A DNA stretch of 44,806 nucleotides from Candidatus Blautia stercoravium (GTDB lineage: Bacteria > Bacillota > Clostridia > Lachnospirales > Lachnospiraceae): contig DXFK01000114.1 of the NCBI GenBank assembly GCA_019114495.1, positions 1 to 44,806 on the forward strand, written 5' to 3'. Position 1 is the first letter of the stretch, and the number at the start of each line of letters is the position of its first letter. The notes below the pieces were generated by a model. The model was not told the DNA's origin and searched no databases. It worked only from the letters and a program-made list of their open reading frames with translations. This document shows positions 33,401 to 43,243 of the stretch, piece by piece. Position numbers and translations under genes: made by a program.

Positions 33401-34257
33401 GTCTTGCTGCAAAAGCCCTTGGCTTCAATATTGCAACACCGGTATTTGACGGTGCAAACGAAAATGATATTCAGGATACACTGGAACTTGCAAACGATTA
33501 TGTAAACACAGAAGATTTTGAAGAGTTCCGTGCAAAATATGAAGATACATTGAGACCGGAAGTTATGCAGTTCCTGGACGAAAACAAGGCTCACAGAGAG
33601 CTTTGGAAGGGCGTTCCGCTTTCCAGAGACGGAAAAGTAAGACTGCGTGACGGACGTACAGGCGAATATTTCGACAGTCCGGTAACTATCGGACATATGC
33701 ATTATCTGAAACTGCATCACCTGGTAGACGATAAGATTCATGCACGTTCCACTGGTCCATATTCCCTGGTAACACAGCAGCCGCTGGGTGGTAAAGCTCA
33801 GTTCGGCGGACAGCGTTTCGGAGAGATGGAGGTTTGGGCTCTGGAGGCTTACGGTGCATCTTATACTCTGCAGGAAATCCTGACAGTAAAATCCGATGAT
33901 GTTATCGGTCGTGTGAAGACTTACGAAGCAATTATTAAAGGCGACAATATTCCGAAACCGGGTGTTCCGGAATCCTTCAAGGTACTTCTGAAAGAATTGC
34001 AGTCCCTGGGTCTTGACGTCAGAGTTTTGGGCGAAGACATGCAGGAAGTGGAAATCATGGAAAACGTAGATTACGGCGATACAGACATGCGTTCCATTAT
34101 TGAAGGCGATTCCAGAGGAAGAGAAGAAGAGGACTACGGCAGCCACGGATTCTCCAAACAGGAGTTTGAAGGAGAAGAACTGGTAGATGTTGAAGAAGAA
34201 GCTGATGAAGATGACGTATTCTTAGGCTTTGATGAAGATGCTCTTGACGAAGAGTAA
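30406..34257 (+). CDS. rpoB: DNA-directed RNA polymerase subunit beta
   Basis: 1283 residues. Standard beta-subunit landmarks are present: the rifampicin pocket ([20 protein letters not shown], wild-type residues at the classical resistance positions), [46 protein letters not shown], and the C-terminal [20 protein letters not shown]. The ATG at 30406 has AGGGGTGA upstream; a longer frame starting at 30316 would begin almost at the transcription start and is not used. After the conserved C terminus comes an acidic extension ([20 protein letters not shown]). rpoC follows 18 bases later. Confidence 0.98.
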   Translation: MEKNRIRSVTNGKAMRMSYQRQKEVLEMPNLIEVQKDSYQWFLDEGLNEVFEDISPIADYSGKLSLEFVGFTLCEDEKKYSIEQCKERDATYAAPLKVKVRLHNKENGEIATHEIFMGDLPLMTATGTFVINGAERVIVSQLVRSPGIYYAIAHDKLGKTLYSSTVIPNRGAWLEYETDSNDVFYVRVDRTRKVPITVLIRALGIGTNAEIIDLFGEEPKILASFTKDTSENYQEGLLELYKKIRPGEPLAVESAESLITSMFFDPRRYDLAKVGRYKFNKKLLLRNRIAGQMLAEEVVDVTTGEIIAEAGTVVTKELADQIQNAAVPYVWIQGEERNIKVLSSMAVDIRSHVDLSEEELKELGVTEFVYYPVLAKILEENEEAEDIKDAIRRDIHELIPKHITKEDILASINYNMHLEYGLGTDDDIDHLGNRRIRAVGELLQNQYRIGLSRLERVVRERMTTQDLDGISPQSLINIKPVTAAVKEFFGSSQLSQFMDQNNPLGELTHKRRLSALGPGGLSRDRAGFEVRDVHYSHYGRMCPIETPEGPNIGLINSLASYARINEYGFVEAPYRKIDKTDKKNPRVTDEVIYMTADEEDNYHVAQANEPLDEEGHFIHKNVSGRYREETQEYERQMFDYMDVSPKMVFSVATALIPFLQNDDANRALMGSNMQRQAVPLLTTDAPVVGTGMESKTAVDSGVCVLADKAGTVECAASKEITIKNDDGTKSVYHLTKFMRSNQSNCYNQRPIVFKGEHVEAGQVIADGPSTSNGELALGKNPLIGFMTWEGYNYEDAVLLSERLVMDDVYTSIHIEEYEAEARDTKLGPEEITRDVPGVGDDALKDLDERGIIRIGAEVRAGDILVGKVTPKGETELTAEERLLRAIFGEKAREVRDTSLKVPHGEYGIVVDAKVFTRENGDELSPGVNQAVRIYIAQKRKISVGDKMAGRHGNKGVVSRVLPVEDMPFLPNGRPLDIVLNPLGVPSRMNIGQVLEIHLSLAAKALGFNIATPVFDGANENDIQDTLELANDYVNTEDFEEFRAKYEDTLRPEVMQFLDENKAHRELWKGVPLSRDGKVRLRDGRTGEYFDSPVTIGHMHYLKLHHLVDDKIHARSTGPYSLVTQQPLGGKAQFGGQRFGEMEVWALEAYGASYTLQEILTVKSDDVIGRVKTYEAIIKGDNIPKPGVPESFKVLLKELQSLGLDVRVLGEDMQEVEIMENVDYGDTDMRSIIEGDSRGREEEDYGSHGFSKQEFEGEELVDVEEEADEDDVFLGFDEDALDEE

Positions 34258-34275
34258 GGAGGAAAGGAGTCCACA

Positions 34276-37200
34276 ATGCCAGAAACAGCAAAGAATGAGG
34301 TATATAAGCCAATGACCTTTGATGCCATTAAAATCGGACTGGCATCCCCGGAGAAAATCCGGGAATGGTCTCATGGTGAGGTGAAAAAACCCGAAACCAT
34401 TAACTACAGAACACTGAAACCGGAAAAGGACGGCCTTTTCTGCGAAAAAATCTTCGGACCAAGCAAGGATTGGGAGTGTCACTGTGGTAAGTATAAGAAG
34501 ATTCGTTATAAAGGCGTAATCTGTGACAGATGTGGTGTTGAAGTAACAAAAGCATCTGTCCGCAGAGAGCGTATGGGACATATTGAACTGGCGGCGCCGG
34601 TTTCCCATATCTGGTATTTCAAGGGTATTCCTTCCAGAATGGGTCTGATTCTTGATCTGTCCCCAAGAACTCTGGAAAAAGTTCTTTATTTTGCCAACTA
34701 CATTGTTTTGGACGCAGGAAGCACAGATCTGCAGTACAAACAGGTTCTGACGGAGAGAGAATATCAGGATGCCAGAGAAAAATACGGTGAAGAATTCCGT
34801 GTGGGCATGGGTGCAGAAGCTATTCAGGAGCTTCTGGCAGCTATTGACCTGGAAAGAGAATCCAAAGAGCTGAAAGCAGGCTTAAAGGATTCTACAGGCC
34901 AGAAACGTGCCCGTATCGTAAAACGTCTGGAAGTTGTAGAAGCTTTCCGCGAATCCGGAAACAGACCGGAATGGATGATTATGACTGTTGTTCCGGTAAT
35001 TCCACCGGATTTACGTCCTATGGTACAGCTGGACGGCGGGCGTTTCGCAACCTCTGACTTAAATGATTTGTACAGAAGAATTATCAACAGAAACAACCGT
35101 CTGAAAAGACTGTTGGAACTGGGTGCGCCGGATATTATTGTCCGGAATGAAAAGAGAATGCTGCAGGAAGCTGTGGACGCTCTTATCGATAACGGACGCC
35201 GCGGCCGTCCGGTTACAGGTCCCGGAAACAGAGCGCTGAAATCCCTTTCCGATATGCTGAAAGGTAAATCAGGACGTTTCCGTCAGAACCTGCTTGGTAA
35301 ACGTGTTGACTACTCAGGTCGTTCCGTTATCGTCGTAGGTCCGGAACTGAAAATTTTCCAGTGTGGTCTTCCGAAAGAAATGGCGATTGAGTTGTTCAAG
35401 CCATTCGTAATGAAAGAGCTGGTATCTAACGGTACTGCCCACAACATCAAGAATGCAAAGAAGATGGTAGAAAAGCTGGAACCGGCTGTATGGGACGTAC
35501 TGGAAGATGTTATTAAAGAGCACCCGGTTATGTTAAACCGTGCGCCTACTCTGCACAGACTTGGTATTCAGGCGTTTGAACCGATTCTGGTAGAGGGTAA
35601 AGCGATTAAGCTGCACCCATTGGTTTGTACTGCGTTCAACGCGGACTTTGACGGTGACCAGATGGCGGTTCACCTTCCATTGTCTGTGGAAGCCCAGGCA
35701 GAGTGCCGTTTCCTTCTGCTTTCACCGAACAACCTGCTGAAACCGTCTGATGGCGGTCCGGTAGCCGTTCCTTCACAGGATATGGTTCTTGGTATTTATT
35801 ATCTGACACAGGAAAGACCGGGAAGCAAGGGCGAAGGCAAGATATTCAAGAGTGTAAACGAAGCCATTCTGGCTTACGAAAACCAGGCCATTACTCTGCA
35901 GACCAAGATTTTTGTATATGCAGAGAAGAAAATGGCTGATAGAAGCACTTTAAGAGGAAAAGTGTCGTCTACATTGGGACGTCTCCTGTTTAACGAAATT
36001 CTTCCTCAGGATTTAGGCTTTGTTGACAGAACTGTGCCGGGCAATGAACTGCTTCCGGAAGTGGATTTCCTGGTAGGAAAGAAACAGTTAAAACAGATTC
36101 TGGAAAAAGTTATCAATACTCATGGCGCAACCAAGACTGCAGAAGTTCTGGACGCAATTAAAGCTATGGGTTACAAATATTCCACAAGAGCGGCTATGAC
36201 TGTGTCTATTTCCGATATGACCGTGCCGCCTCAGAAGCCGGAAATGATTAAACAGGCACAGGATACTGTTGACCTGATTACTAAGAACTTCAAACGTGGT
36301 CTGATTACAGAAGAAGAGCGTTACAAAGAAGTTGTAGATACCTGGAAAAAGACTGACGATGCCCTGACAAAAGCCCTGCTGACCGGACTGGATAAGTACA
36401 ACAATATCTTCATGATGGCTGACTCCGGTGCCCGTGGTTCTGATAAGCAGATTAAACAGCTGGCAGGTATGCGAGGTTTGATGGCCGATACAACCGGTCA
36501 CACCATCGAGCTGCCTATTAAATCAAACTTCCGTGAAGGTCTGGACGTACTGGAATACTTCATGTCCGCCCATGGTGCTCGTAAAGGTCTGTCCGATACA
36601 GCTCTTCGTACCGCCGACTCCGGTTACCTGACAAGACGTCTGGTTGATGTTTCTCAGGAATTGATTGTCCGCGATGTGGACTGCTGTGAAGGTACAGGCG
36701 AGATTCCGGGCATGTGGATTAAAGCCTTTACAGACGGAAAAGAAGAAATCGAAAGTCTTCAGGAGCGTATTACAGGACGTTTCTCCTGCGAGACTATCAA
36801 AGATAAAGACGGAAATGTTATCGTAAAAGCAAACCATATGATTACACCGAAGCGTGCTGCAAGAGTGGTAAAAGAGGGCGTAAACGCAGAAGGCAAGCCA
36901 TACGATGCTGTAAAAATCCGTACTATCCTTACATGTAAATGTAAGATTGGTGTTTGTGCAAAATGTTACGGCGCCAACATGGCTACCGGTGAACCGGTAC
37001 AGGTTGGCGAATCTGTTGGTATCATTGCAGCGCAGTCCATTGGTGAACCTGGTACACAGCTTACCATGCGTACTTTCCATACCGGTGGTGTGGCCGGCGG
37101 CGATATCACACAGGGTCTTCCTCGTGTCGAAGAGCTTTTCGAGGCAAGAAAGCCAAAAGGTCTTGCTATTATTACGGAAATCAAGGGTGTTGCAACACTC

Positions 37201-37977
37201 AAAGATACTAAGAAGAAACGTGAGATTATTGTTACAGACAACGAAAGTGGTGAATCCAAGACTTACCTGATTCCATACGGCTCCCGTATTAAAGTACAGG
37301 ATGGCGATTATCTGGAAGCAGGTGATGAACTGACAGAAGGTTCTGTAAATCCACACGATATCCTGAGAATTAAGGGTGTTCGTGCTGTACAGGATTACAT
37401 GATTCGCGAAGTACAGCGAGTTTACCGTCTGCAGGGTGTAGAAATCAACGATAAGCATATCGAAGTTATTGTTCGCCAGATGTTGAAGAAAATCCGTATC
37501 GAGAATAATGGAGATACAGAATTCCTTCCGGGTACTCTGGTTGACGTTTTAGACTTCGAGGAGGAAAATGGAAAACTCATTGCAGAAGGTAAAGAGCCGG
37601 CAGAAGGCCAGCAGGTTATGCTGGGTATCACAAAGGCTTCTCTGGCAACCAACTCCTTCTTATCAGCGGCTTCCTTCCAGGAAACCACAAAGGTTCTTAC
37701 GGAAGCAGCTATAAAAGGTAAGATTGACCCGCTTATCGGTCTGAAAGAAAACGTTCTTATCGGTAAACTGATTCCGGCTGGTACAGGTATGAAGACATAT
37801 GCTAATATTAAGCTGGATACAGACGGAGACGACGAAGAAGAATTCGAAGACGACTTAGACGAGACAGAAGATGAATTACTGGAAACTGCAGAGGATTCTG
37901 AAGACGCAGAAGGAGAAGAAGTAGAAGAAACAGAACTTTCTGAAGAGGAAGAAGAAGCAGAATTAACAGAAGAATAA
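34276..37977 (+). CDS. rpoC: DNA-directed RNA polymerase subunit beta'
   Basis: 1233 residues. N-terminal zinc ribbon ([20 protein letters not shown]), the Mg-binding catalytic loop [12 protein letters not shown] with Asp457, Asp459 and Asp461, a second zinc site ([13 protein letters not shown]), the trigger-loop region ([19 protein letters not shown]) and [18 protein letters not shown]. The conserved body ends at [13 protein letters not shown] and is followed by about 60 residues that are almost all Glu and Asp ([20 protein letters not shown] and onward). AGGAGGAAAGGAG precedes the ATG. Closed by a strong terminator; the usual rpsL-rpsG-fusA genes do not follow. Confidence 0.98.
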   Translation: MPETAKNEVYKPMTFDAIKIGLASPEKIREWSHGEVKKPETINYRTLKPEKDGLFCEKIFGPSKDWECHCGKYKKIRYKGVICDRCGVEVTKASVRRERMGHIELAAPVSHIWYFKGIPSRMGLILDLSPRTLEKVLYFANYIVLDAGSTDLQYKQVLTEREYQDAREKYGEEFRVGMGAEAIQELLAAIDLERESKELKAGLKDSTGQKRARIVKRLEVVEAFRESGNRPEWMIMTVVPVIPPDLRPMVQLDGGRFATSDLNDLYRRIINRNNRLKRLLELGAPDIIVRNEKRMLQEAVDALIDNGRRGRPVTGPGNRALKSLSDMLKGKSGRFRQNLLGKRVDYSGRSVIVVGPELKIFQCGLPKEMAIELFKPFVMKELVSNGTAHNIKNAKKMVEKLEPAVWDVLEDVIKEHPVMLNRAPTLHRLGIQAFEPILVEGKAIKLHPLVCTAFNADFDGDQMAVHLPLSVEAQAECRFLLLSPNNLLKPSDGGPVAVPSQDMVLGIYYLTQERPGSKGEGKIFKSVNEAILAYENQAITLQTKIFVYAEKKMADRSTLRGKVSSTLGRLLFNEILPQDLGFVDRTVPGNELLPEVDFLVGKKQLKQILEKVINTHGATKTAEVLDAIKAMGYKYSTRAAMTVSISDMTVPPQKPEMIKQAQDTVDLITKNFKRGLITEEERYKEVVDTWKKTDDALTKALLTGLDKYNNIFMMADSGARGSDKQIKQLAGMRGLMADTTGHTIELPIKSNFREGLDVLEYFMSAHGARKGLSDTALRTADSGYLTRRLVDVSQELIVRDVDCCEGTGEIPGMWIKAFTDGKEEIESLQERITGRFSCETIKDKDGNVIVKANHMITPKRAARVVKEGVNAEGKPYDAVKIRTILTCKCKIGVCAKCYGANMATGEPVQVGESVGIIAAQSIGEPGTQLTMRTFHTGGVAGGDITQGLPRVEELFEARKPKGLAIITEIKGVATLKDTKKKREIIVTDNESGESKTYLIPYGSRIKVQDGDYLEAGDELTEGSVNPHDILRIKGVRAVQDYMIREVQRVYRLQGVEINDKHIEVIVRQMLKKIRIENNGDTEFLPGTLVDVLDFEEENGKLIAEGKEPAEGQQVMLGITKASLATNSFLSAASFQETTKVLTEAAIKGKIDPLIGLKENVLIGKLIPAGTGMKTYANIKLDTDGDDEEEFEDDLDETEDELLETAEDSEDAEGEEVEETELSEEEEEAELTEE

Positions 37978-37983
37978 AAACAG

Positions 37984-38025
37984 AAGCACGGAAAATTCCG
38001 AAAGGGTTTTCCGTGCTTTTGTTTT
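37984..38025. terminator. Terminator of rpoBC, shared with the convergent ROK gene
   Basis: AAGCACGGAAAA (37984-37995) pairs perfectly with TTTTCCGTGCTT (38007-38018), then TTGTTTT; an A-run on the left makes it work for the minus strand as well. Confidence 0.92.
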
Positions 38026-39205
38026 ATATAATGGATATGTAAAACTGTTTAATGGCATAGGCTGCAGCGCCGACAGCGCCTTCCAAAGGATTGTAGGGAA
38101 GGATGTCTACGGTCTGGTCTGTTGGATCATCCACAAAAAGGAGCTGCTGCTTAATGTAGTCCATGAGTTCCTGGCTGATTTCTTCATTGGAAAAGAGGGG
38201 GCAGTGAAGATAAATCTTGTCAGGATTCATAATAATAGCCAGATTGGAAATGGTAACACCCAAATATTTCAGGGCAGTGGAAATATAGCTTCCTACCTGA
38301 GGGTCGCCCATGGAAAAAGCCTTGGACATATCCTCCAGCGTCAGTTCTTCTGCAGATGGCTTCAGGGAAGTCAGAATCGTTGCAGCGTTGCTGTTGTAAA
38401 GCAATCGGCAGTATTTTAAGAGCCAGGTTTCACTGCAGTAAGTCTGAAGACAGCCACGCTTGCCGCATTCGCATTTCTTGCCTTCTGGATTTACAATGGT
38501 ATGTCCAATCTCTCCGGCATAGTAGTTTGTGCCCTGAAAGAGACGGCTGTCTTTCATCATGGCACAGAACATCCCCAGTCCGATATGGAAAAAAGCAAAA
38601 GTTTCCGGTGAAGACTTGTCGAACAGATAGCGTCCGAAAGCCATACAGCGCACATTATTTTCGCATATTACCGGAAACGGCAGGCGCTTTTTTAATTCTT
38701 TCCCGCTGAATCCGGGAAAAGTAGAGGAATTTGCAATCACCTTATCTTGTTTGTGGTCAATGTGTCCCGGCACAGCAATGCCAATTCCTATAAGAGATTT
38801 GGAAATTTCAGGGAGACTGTCCAAAATCTCTGTGATTTTATGTATCAGGAATTCCGTAATGTTTTCTTTTGCCTCTGCTTTCATCAGCATGGAAGTTTCA
38901 AATACAGATTTTCCGCGGAGATTACAGATGAGAAAACGCATATGCCGCAGGGTGAATTCCACTCCCATGGAATATACATGGTCGGGAACGATATCCAGCA
39001 GAATTTTCTTTCGTCCAGGAGAAGAATCTCCCTGGGCATCATCCGCACCCAATTCCCGGATAATGCCTTCCTGAATAAAATTTGAGGATATGGAAGTCAC
39101 TGTAGCCGGGGTAATCTGTGTTTTTTTGGCAATGGTTGAACGGGCAACCGGAGCATGCCGGAAAATATATTCCAGAATGGTGCTTCTGTTTTCCTGAGTG
39201 GTCAT
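38024..39205 (-). CDS. ROK-family transcriptional repressor of the DUF4838/ABC unit
   Basis: 393 residues. N-terminal winged helix-turn-helix (NRSTILEYIFRHAPVARSTI, then ITPATVTSISSNFIQEGII), then a ROK domain with the zinc motif CECGKRGCLQ and GEIGHTIVNPEGKK. The start at 39205 has AGGAGG ten bases upstream; a longer frame from 39250 overlaps the DUF4838 gene and is not needed. It lies 31 bases downstream of the DUF4838 gene, so it is probably co-transcribed with it, and faces the ABC importer across the divergent promoter region. It most likely represses this sugar unit. It is a distant paralogue of the ROK protein at 18831-20009. Confidence 0.9.
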   Translation of the reverse strand: MTTQENRSTILEYIFRHAPVARSTIAKKTQITPATVTSISSNFIQEGIIRELGADDAQGDSSPGRKKILLDIVPDHVYSMGVEFTLRHMRFLICNLRGKSVFETSMLMKAEAKENITEFLIHKITEILDSLPEISKSLIGIGIAVPGHIDHKQDKVIANSSTFPGFSGKELKKRLPFPVICENNVRCMAFGRYLFDKSSPETFAFFHIGLGMFCAMMKDSRLFQGTNYYAGEIGHTIVNPEGKKCECGKRGCLQTYCSETWLLKYCRLLYNSNAATILTSLKPSAEELTLEDMSKAFSMGDPQVGSYISTALKYLGVTISNLAIIMNPDKIYLHCPLFSNEEISQELMDYIKQQLLFVDDPTDQTVDILPYNPLEGAVGAAAYAIKQFYISII

Positions 39206-39236
39206 AAGCTGCAAACCTCCTGTAACGAATCTAATA

Positions 39237-41150
39237 CTAAAAGTTTTCAATCAGAGGAAAGCCGGTATAATTGGTAGAAACTTCCACTACTCGATAAACA
39301 TCAAGGGCTTTCTGGAAAGTGTCTTCCTGCGAGCAAATATAATGGGTAAAGGTTTTCCAGGCTTCTCCTGCCTCCTCTGTCTTGCCGCCGGCAAGATAGA
39401 AGAGGGCTTGTGATAATAATATACAATATTCCCTGTGGTAGTCAAGGTGTTTCCAGAAAAGCCGCTGTACAGGGGGCAGGGTAGACTTGTCCTGGGAAGC
39501 GCACACAGGCAAAAAGGTTTCTGCTGTCCGTGCCAGTTGCTTCATGTTTTCTGCCATACCAGGATCTTGACGGCTACCTTTGCCATTGTAGTAATCGCAG
39601 TTGCATAGGGAAGAAAGCCGGGACAGATAGGAGAAGCAAGTGTTCCAGTCCTTTCCGTAGGCGGCCTGAAAATATTCTTCGGCCAGTTCTTCAAAGGAGA
39701 AGTCTGTTCCGAAAAGACATTTTCCCATAATGTAGTTAGGCAGTCCGTTGGGCAGAAAGCAACGGAGTTCCTGGCAACTCATATATCCGTCCAGCTTTAA
39801 ATCAGCCAGACGGTGGATATCCTCATAGATAATCCGCGAAATGTGCAGGTATCCCATATCTCCGTAATGGGCCCGGCCCAGAGGATAGTCATAGTCGAAA
39901 CATTCTCCCTGAAAAATCTTCTGCCACTGTACCAGAAAAGAAAGGTTTTCCGTTAGATTTACAGGGAGGGTAATCTGATTTCTCTGATACGGTACAGGTT
40001 CGGGAAGCTGTTCCGGAATTTCGTAGGATTGTAGGAAAGTTCGGCTGATAGGGGCGAACATCATAACAAACCGATGAGGGTGAATCAGTTTTTCTTCTAT
40101 GGGAGCCCACAGAAGTTCTTCATAAATTAGAAAGACAATTTTTGTATCCAATTGTTTTTGGGTCAGAGATCTGTCGATTTCATTTAAAATATGTACATAC
40201 AGGTCGGAGGGCAAATGCTTTTTGCAGGTATCACATTCACAGTGGTTGTTGGAAGCGTCTGCCAGCCATACATGGAGATAATCTACTTCGGGATGGAGTA
40301 TCGCGTAATCCGTCACCTTTTTTGCAAAAGATGCAATTACCTCCGGGTTGGAGTAGCACAGGTTGGTGTTGATTGGAATTCCCTGGAAAAATCCTCTTTT
40401 CCCGTCTACAAGGGCTGTCATGGCTTCCTGTTCTTTGGTAAGAGTCGTGTCTGAAGGAACCCATCCTAAAGTGTTTTGTCCCAGCACGGAACAAGTCCAG
40501 CCGTGCCCTACCCTATGGTGTTTCAGATTTCTTTTCTGCAGTTCCCGGTCAATAAGCGAGGAAATTTTGGCTGCTTTTTTCAGTGAAAACGCTTCCGGCC
40601 TCTTTAGAGGATTGTTTTTATGGCTGTACCATAGGTTCAGAAAAGCATAGGGAAGTTCAAATTGCAGAAAAAAGGAATTGTAGCCCAGCTTCGGAAGCCA
40701 GTCGATAAATTCCAATATATTTTCCGGCGTATCGGCGCCTTCGATACAGACTCCTCTGTGGCGATAACGTGCCTTTTGGCGCCGGGAAATTTGGATTTCT
40801 TCTATATGGGGGACAGAAGGAACCCATTCATATTCTTTTCCCGGCCTTAGAAAGCGGCAGCCCAGAAGCGTGAGATACTGATACACGCCCAGGAGTACAG
40901 AGCGGGGGTTACTGCCTTTGATATGCCCGTTTAAATGGAAGATTTCGATTTCGTATTCATCTTCATCTGAAGAACATTCAGAATCAGGAAAAAGTCCGAG
41001 GCATATTTTTTTACGGTGAGTCTCGTCCGTTTGCTTAGTATCTTGTGAAAAAGAAATCATATTATTTATTTTTGATAAGTAATATTTCAACTCAGAACCA
41101 GCGAATAGAATGGTTTCGGATGTTGATAAATACTCAACTCGGATATCCAT
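39237..41150 (-). CDS. DUF4838-domain protein, glycoside-hydrolase-like
   Basis: 637 residues, no signal peptide. The N-terminal ~125 residues have the alpha/beta pattern that precedes the barrel in GH67-like and GH20-like enzymes (SELKYYLSKIN, SVLLGVYQYLTLLGCRFLRP). A TIM-barrel-like part begins at RHRGVCIEGADTPENILEFI (residues ~131-150) and includes WLPKLGYNSFFLQF. The DUF4838 hallmark HVWLADASNNHCECDTCKKH (residues 293-312) carries clustered cysteines at 304, 306 and 309, which could bind metal. The C-terminal ~150 residues are helical. No biochemical role is firmly known to me for this subgroup; an intracellular glycosidase for the sugar imported by the divergent ABC transporter is inferred. 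GGAGGG lies eight bases before the ATG. Confidence 0.75.
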   Translation of the reverse strand: MDIRVEYLSTSETILFAGSELKYYLSKINNMISFSQDTKQTDETHRKKICLGLFPDSECSSDEDEYEIEIFHLNGHIKGSNPRSVLLGVYQYLTLLGCRFLRPGKEYEWVPSVPHIEEIQISRRQKARYRHRGVCIEGADTPENILEFIDWLPKLGYNSFFLQFELPYAFLNLWYSHKNNPLKRPEAFSLKKAAKISSLIDRELQKRNLKHHRVGHGWTCSVLGQNTLGWVPSDTTLTKEQEAMTALVDGKRGFFQGIPINTNLCYSNPEVIASFAKKVTDYAILHPEVDYLHVWLADASNNHCECDTCKKHLPSDLYVHILNEIDRSLTQKQLDTKIVFLIYEELLWAPIEEKLIHPHRFVMMFAPISRTFLQSYEIPEQLPEPVPYQRNQITLPVNLTENLSFLVQWQKIFQGECFDYDYPLGRAHYGDMGYLHISRIIYEDIHRLADLKLDGYMSCQELRCFLPNGLPNYIMGKCLFGTDFSFEELAEEYFQAAYGKDWNTCFSYLSRLSSLCNCDYYNGKGSRQDPGMAENMKQLARTAETFLPVCASQDKSTLPPVQRLFWKHLDYHREYCILLSQALFYLAGGKTEEAGEAWKTFTHYICSQEDTFQKALDVYRVVEVSTNYTGFPLIENF

Positions 41151-41199
41151 TTTTTAGCCCTCCATAGTTTGATTATTAAAAATAATAAAATGTAAATTG

Positions 41200-41205
41200 A
41201 TTATA
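41200..41205 (-). promoter_or_regulatory. Candidate -10 of the DUF4838-ROK operon
   Basis: Minus strand reads CGCTATAAT about 50 bases before the DUF4838 start codon. No good -35 is visible. Confidence 0.4.
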
Positions 41206-41259
41206 GCGAAAAGAAAACAAAAAGTATATGTGAAAAATGCATATAAAATTAAAAGTAAA

Positions 41260-41321
41260 ATTGACAATAATTAACAAAATGATAAATAAATGTTGATTTA
41301 TTATCAAGAACATAGTATATT
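41260..41321 (+). promoter_or_regulatory. Promoter and candidate ROK operator of the ABC unit
   Basis: TTGATT (41293-41298), 17-base spacer, TATATT (41316-41321). The promoter sits inside dyad symmetry: GATAAATAAA and ATTTATTATC flank the -35, and a wider pair, TTGACAATAA near 41261 and TTATTATCAA near 41299, has one mismatch. Such AT-rich dyads are typical of ROK repressor sites. The exact operator is uncertain. Confidence 0.5.
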
Positions 41322-41390
41322 ATACCCATGGAAATGGAAAAGAGAAATGAGGAAACAATAATTATATAAAATAAATAAATGGAGGGCTAT

Positions 41391-42338
41391 ATGAAAACGA
41401 AAACAACATTGGCTGAGTTCAGAAGTTTGAATTCTGTCAGAAAAAAACGTATTTTGCGGAAAAATGCCTGGTGCTGGGTGTTTATGCTGCCAACCCTGCT
41501 TCTCTACATCCTGTTTCAGGGATATCCAATTATTACCAGCGCCTGGTATGCTCTTCTGGATTGGTCGGGTATGACTATGAATGCCACCTATGTAGGACTT
41601 GGAAACTTCAAAGAGCTTCTGGCAGACCCCCTGTTTTACAACTCTGTGGCAAACAGTTTTAAGTATATGGCGCTAAGTGTTCCGATTCAGCTTGTGCTGT
41701 CTCTGATTATTGCTTACATATTGACCAGTATCATCCGGAAAGGGGCTACAGTGTTCCGTACCATGTATTTCATTCCTGTGGTAACGACCGCTTCTATCGT
41801 AGGTATTATTATGATTTTTATTTTCGGCGGTACCGGTCCTGTAAACCAGCTATTGTCACTTCTGGGAATTGATACTATTAACTTCCTGGGAGATGAAAAG
41901 ACGGCGCTCTTTACCGTGGTGCTTATTGGTATCTGGAAAGACCTGGGAACGTATATGATTTACTGGATTGCTGCTTTGCAGAGCGTATCACAGGATGTAT
42001 ACGAGGCTGCGAAAATTGATGGCGCCGGAAAGTTTAGAACCTTTACAGATGTAGTTTTCCCTTTAATTCTTCCTATCGGCGGTGTAATCGCCGTGCTGTG
42101 CGTCATTGGTTCTTTGAAAGTTTTCGATATTGTACAGACCATGACTAATGGCGGTCCCTACTTTGCAACAGATGTTGTGGCAACCTTTGTATACCGGACA
42201 GCTTATTCCAGTACAACCGGAAGTCCCCGTTTGGGTTATGCCAGTGCGGCAGCGCTCTTGTTTGGTCTTATGGTAGTTGTTATCGGCCTTGTGTTAAATG
42301 GGGTCAAAACTTATTTTAATAAGAAGAGAAATATTTAG
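41391..42338 (+). CDS. ABC sugar importer permease, MalF/UgpA-like
   Basis: 315 residues, six membrane segments after a charged N-terminal tail. Features: NAWCWVFMLPTLLLYILFQG in the first segment, the EAA loop YEAAKIDGAGKFRTFTDVVF and PLILP, and TNGGPYFATDVVATFVYR near the end, typical of MalF-type permeases of the carbohydrate CUT1 family. The start at 41391 follows GGAGGG; the in-frame ATG at 41379 would place the binding site inside the gene. It pairs with the next gene to form the channel. No ATPase gene is nearby. First gene of the unit divergent from DUF4838. Confidence 0.9.
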   Translation: MKTKTTLAEFRSLNSVRKKRILRKNAWCWVFMLPTLLLYILFQGYPIITSAWYALLDWSGMTMNATYVGLGNFKELLADPLFYNSVANSFKYMALSVPIQLVLSLIIAYILTSIIRKGATVFRTMYFIPVVTTASIVGIIMIFIFGGTGPVNQLLSLLGIDTINFLGDEKTALFTVVLIGIWKDLGTYMIYWIAALQSVSQDVYEAAKIDGAGKFRTFTDVVFPLILPIGGVIAVLCVIGSLKVFDIVQTMTNGGPYFATDVVATFVYRTAYSSTTGSPRLGYASAAALLFGLMVVVIGLVLNGVKTYFNKKRNI

Positions 42339-42358
42339 GAAAGGGGATAGACGAATTT

Positions 42359-43201
42359 ATGAAAAGAGAAAAACTTGCAGGAAAATTTGGGAAAAGTATC
42401 GTTTATGTACTGCTTTCTGTTGTGGCTCTGATTTGGATATATCCCTTTATCTGGATGATTACGGCATCACTGAAAACCCAGGATGAGTTTTTTGCCAGCG
42501 GTTTGAGTCTGATACCAAAGAGCCTGAACTTTGACAACTATGTGAGAGCATGGAACAATGCCAATTTTGGTGTGTACTTTAAAAACTCCATTATTGTAAC
42601 TGTCAGTGTAGTGGTGATTGTGCTTCTGGCAACTTCTGCGGCTGGCTATGTTATGGGACGCTATGCCTTTGTGGGCAAGAAACTGATTATGGGAATTTTC
42701 ATGGCAAGTATTACCATTCCTTTGGTGTTTACTGTAATTCCGATTTATGAATTGCTGAAAGAAATGGGACTGGAGCAAAATCTTCTGGGATTGATTCTGG
42801 CGGAAGCCGGAGGAGGACATGTTATCTTCCTGATGCTTTTCTCCAGCTTTTACGGGGGAATTCCAAAGGAACTGGAGGAAGCGGCAACCATTGACGGCAG
42901 CGGTTTCCTGAAAACGTATTCCAGTATTATGTTTCCACTGGCCAAACCGATTATGGCTACGGTAGTCATCATGCAGTTTATATGGACCTGGAACTCCTTC
43001 CTTTTGCCTTTGATTGTTACCTTGAGCAGACCGGAGCTGAGGACACTGGCCGTTGGCCTGTATGCCCTCCGGGGAGAAAACGTGGTGGATTGGACAGGTA
43101 TTGCGGCTGGCGCATGTATTGCGGTGCTTCCGATTATTTTGGTATTTATATGCTTGCAGAGATATTTTGTAGACGGTGTAGCAGGTGCAGTAAAGAGTTA
43201 A
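42359..43201 (+). CDS. ABC sugar importer permease, MalG/UgpE-like
   Basis: 280 residues, six membrane segments. WIYPFIWMITASLKTQDEFF after the first segment and the EAA loop EEAATIDGSGFLKTYSSIMF and PLAKP are typical of MalG-type CUT1 permeases, as is the C-terminal LQRYFVDGVAGAVKS. It lies 20 bases after the MalF-like gene and 42 bases before the binding-protein gene. It should form a heterodimer with the MalF-like protein. The sugar is unknown. Confidence 0.9.
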   Translation: MKREKLAGKFGKSIVYVLLSVVALIWIYPFIWMITASLKTQDEFFASGLSLIPKSLNFDNYVRAWNNANFGVYFKNSIIVTVSVVVIVLLATSAAGYVMGRYAFVGKKLIMGIFMASITIPLVFTVIPIYELLKEMGLEQNLLGLILAEAGGGHVIFLMLFSSFYGGIPKELEEAATIDGSGFLKTYSSIMFPLAKPIMATVVIMQFIWTWNSFLLPLIVTLSRPELRTLAVGLYALRGENVVDWTGIAAGACIAVLPIILVFICLQRYFVDGVAGAVKS

Positions 43202-43243
43202 GAAATAAAATTTACTATATTTATTTTAAGGAGGTATTTTAAA

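Noticed and set aside
33175-34146. Long minus-strand open frame opposite rpoB
   Set aside because: A codon-bias shadow of a highly expressed gene; same for minus frames opposite rpoC and the pyrophosphatase.
40570-40590. TGAAAACGCTTCCG as a CcpA catabolite-repression site
   Set aside because: It lies deep inside the DUF4838 coding sequence, misses two consensus positions and is explained by codons.
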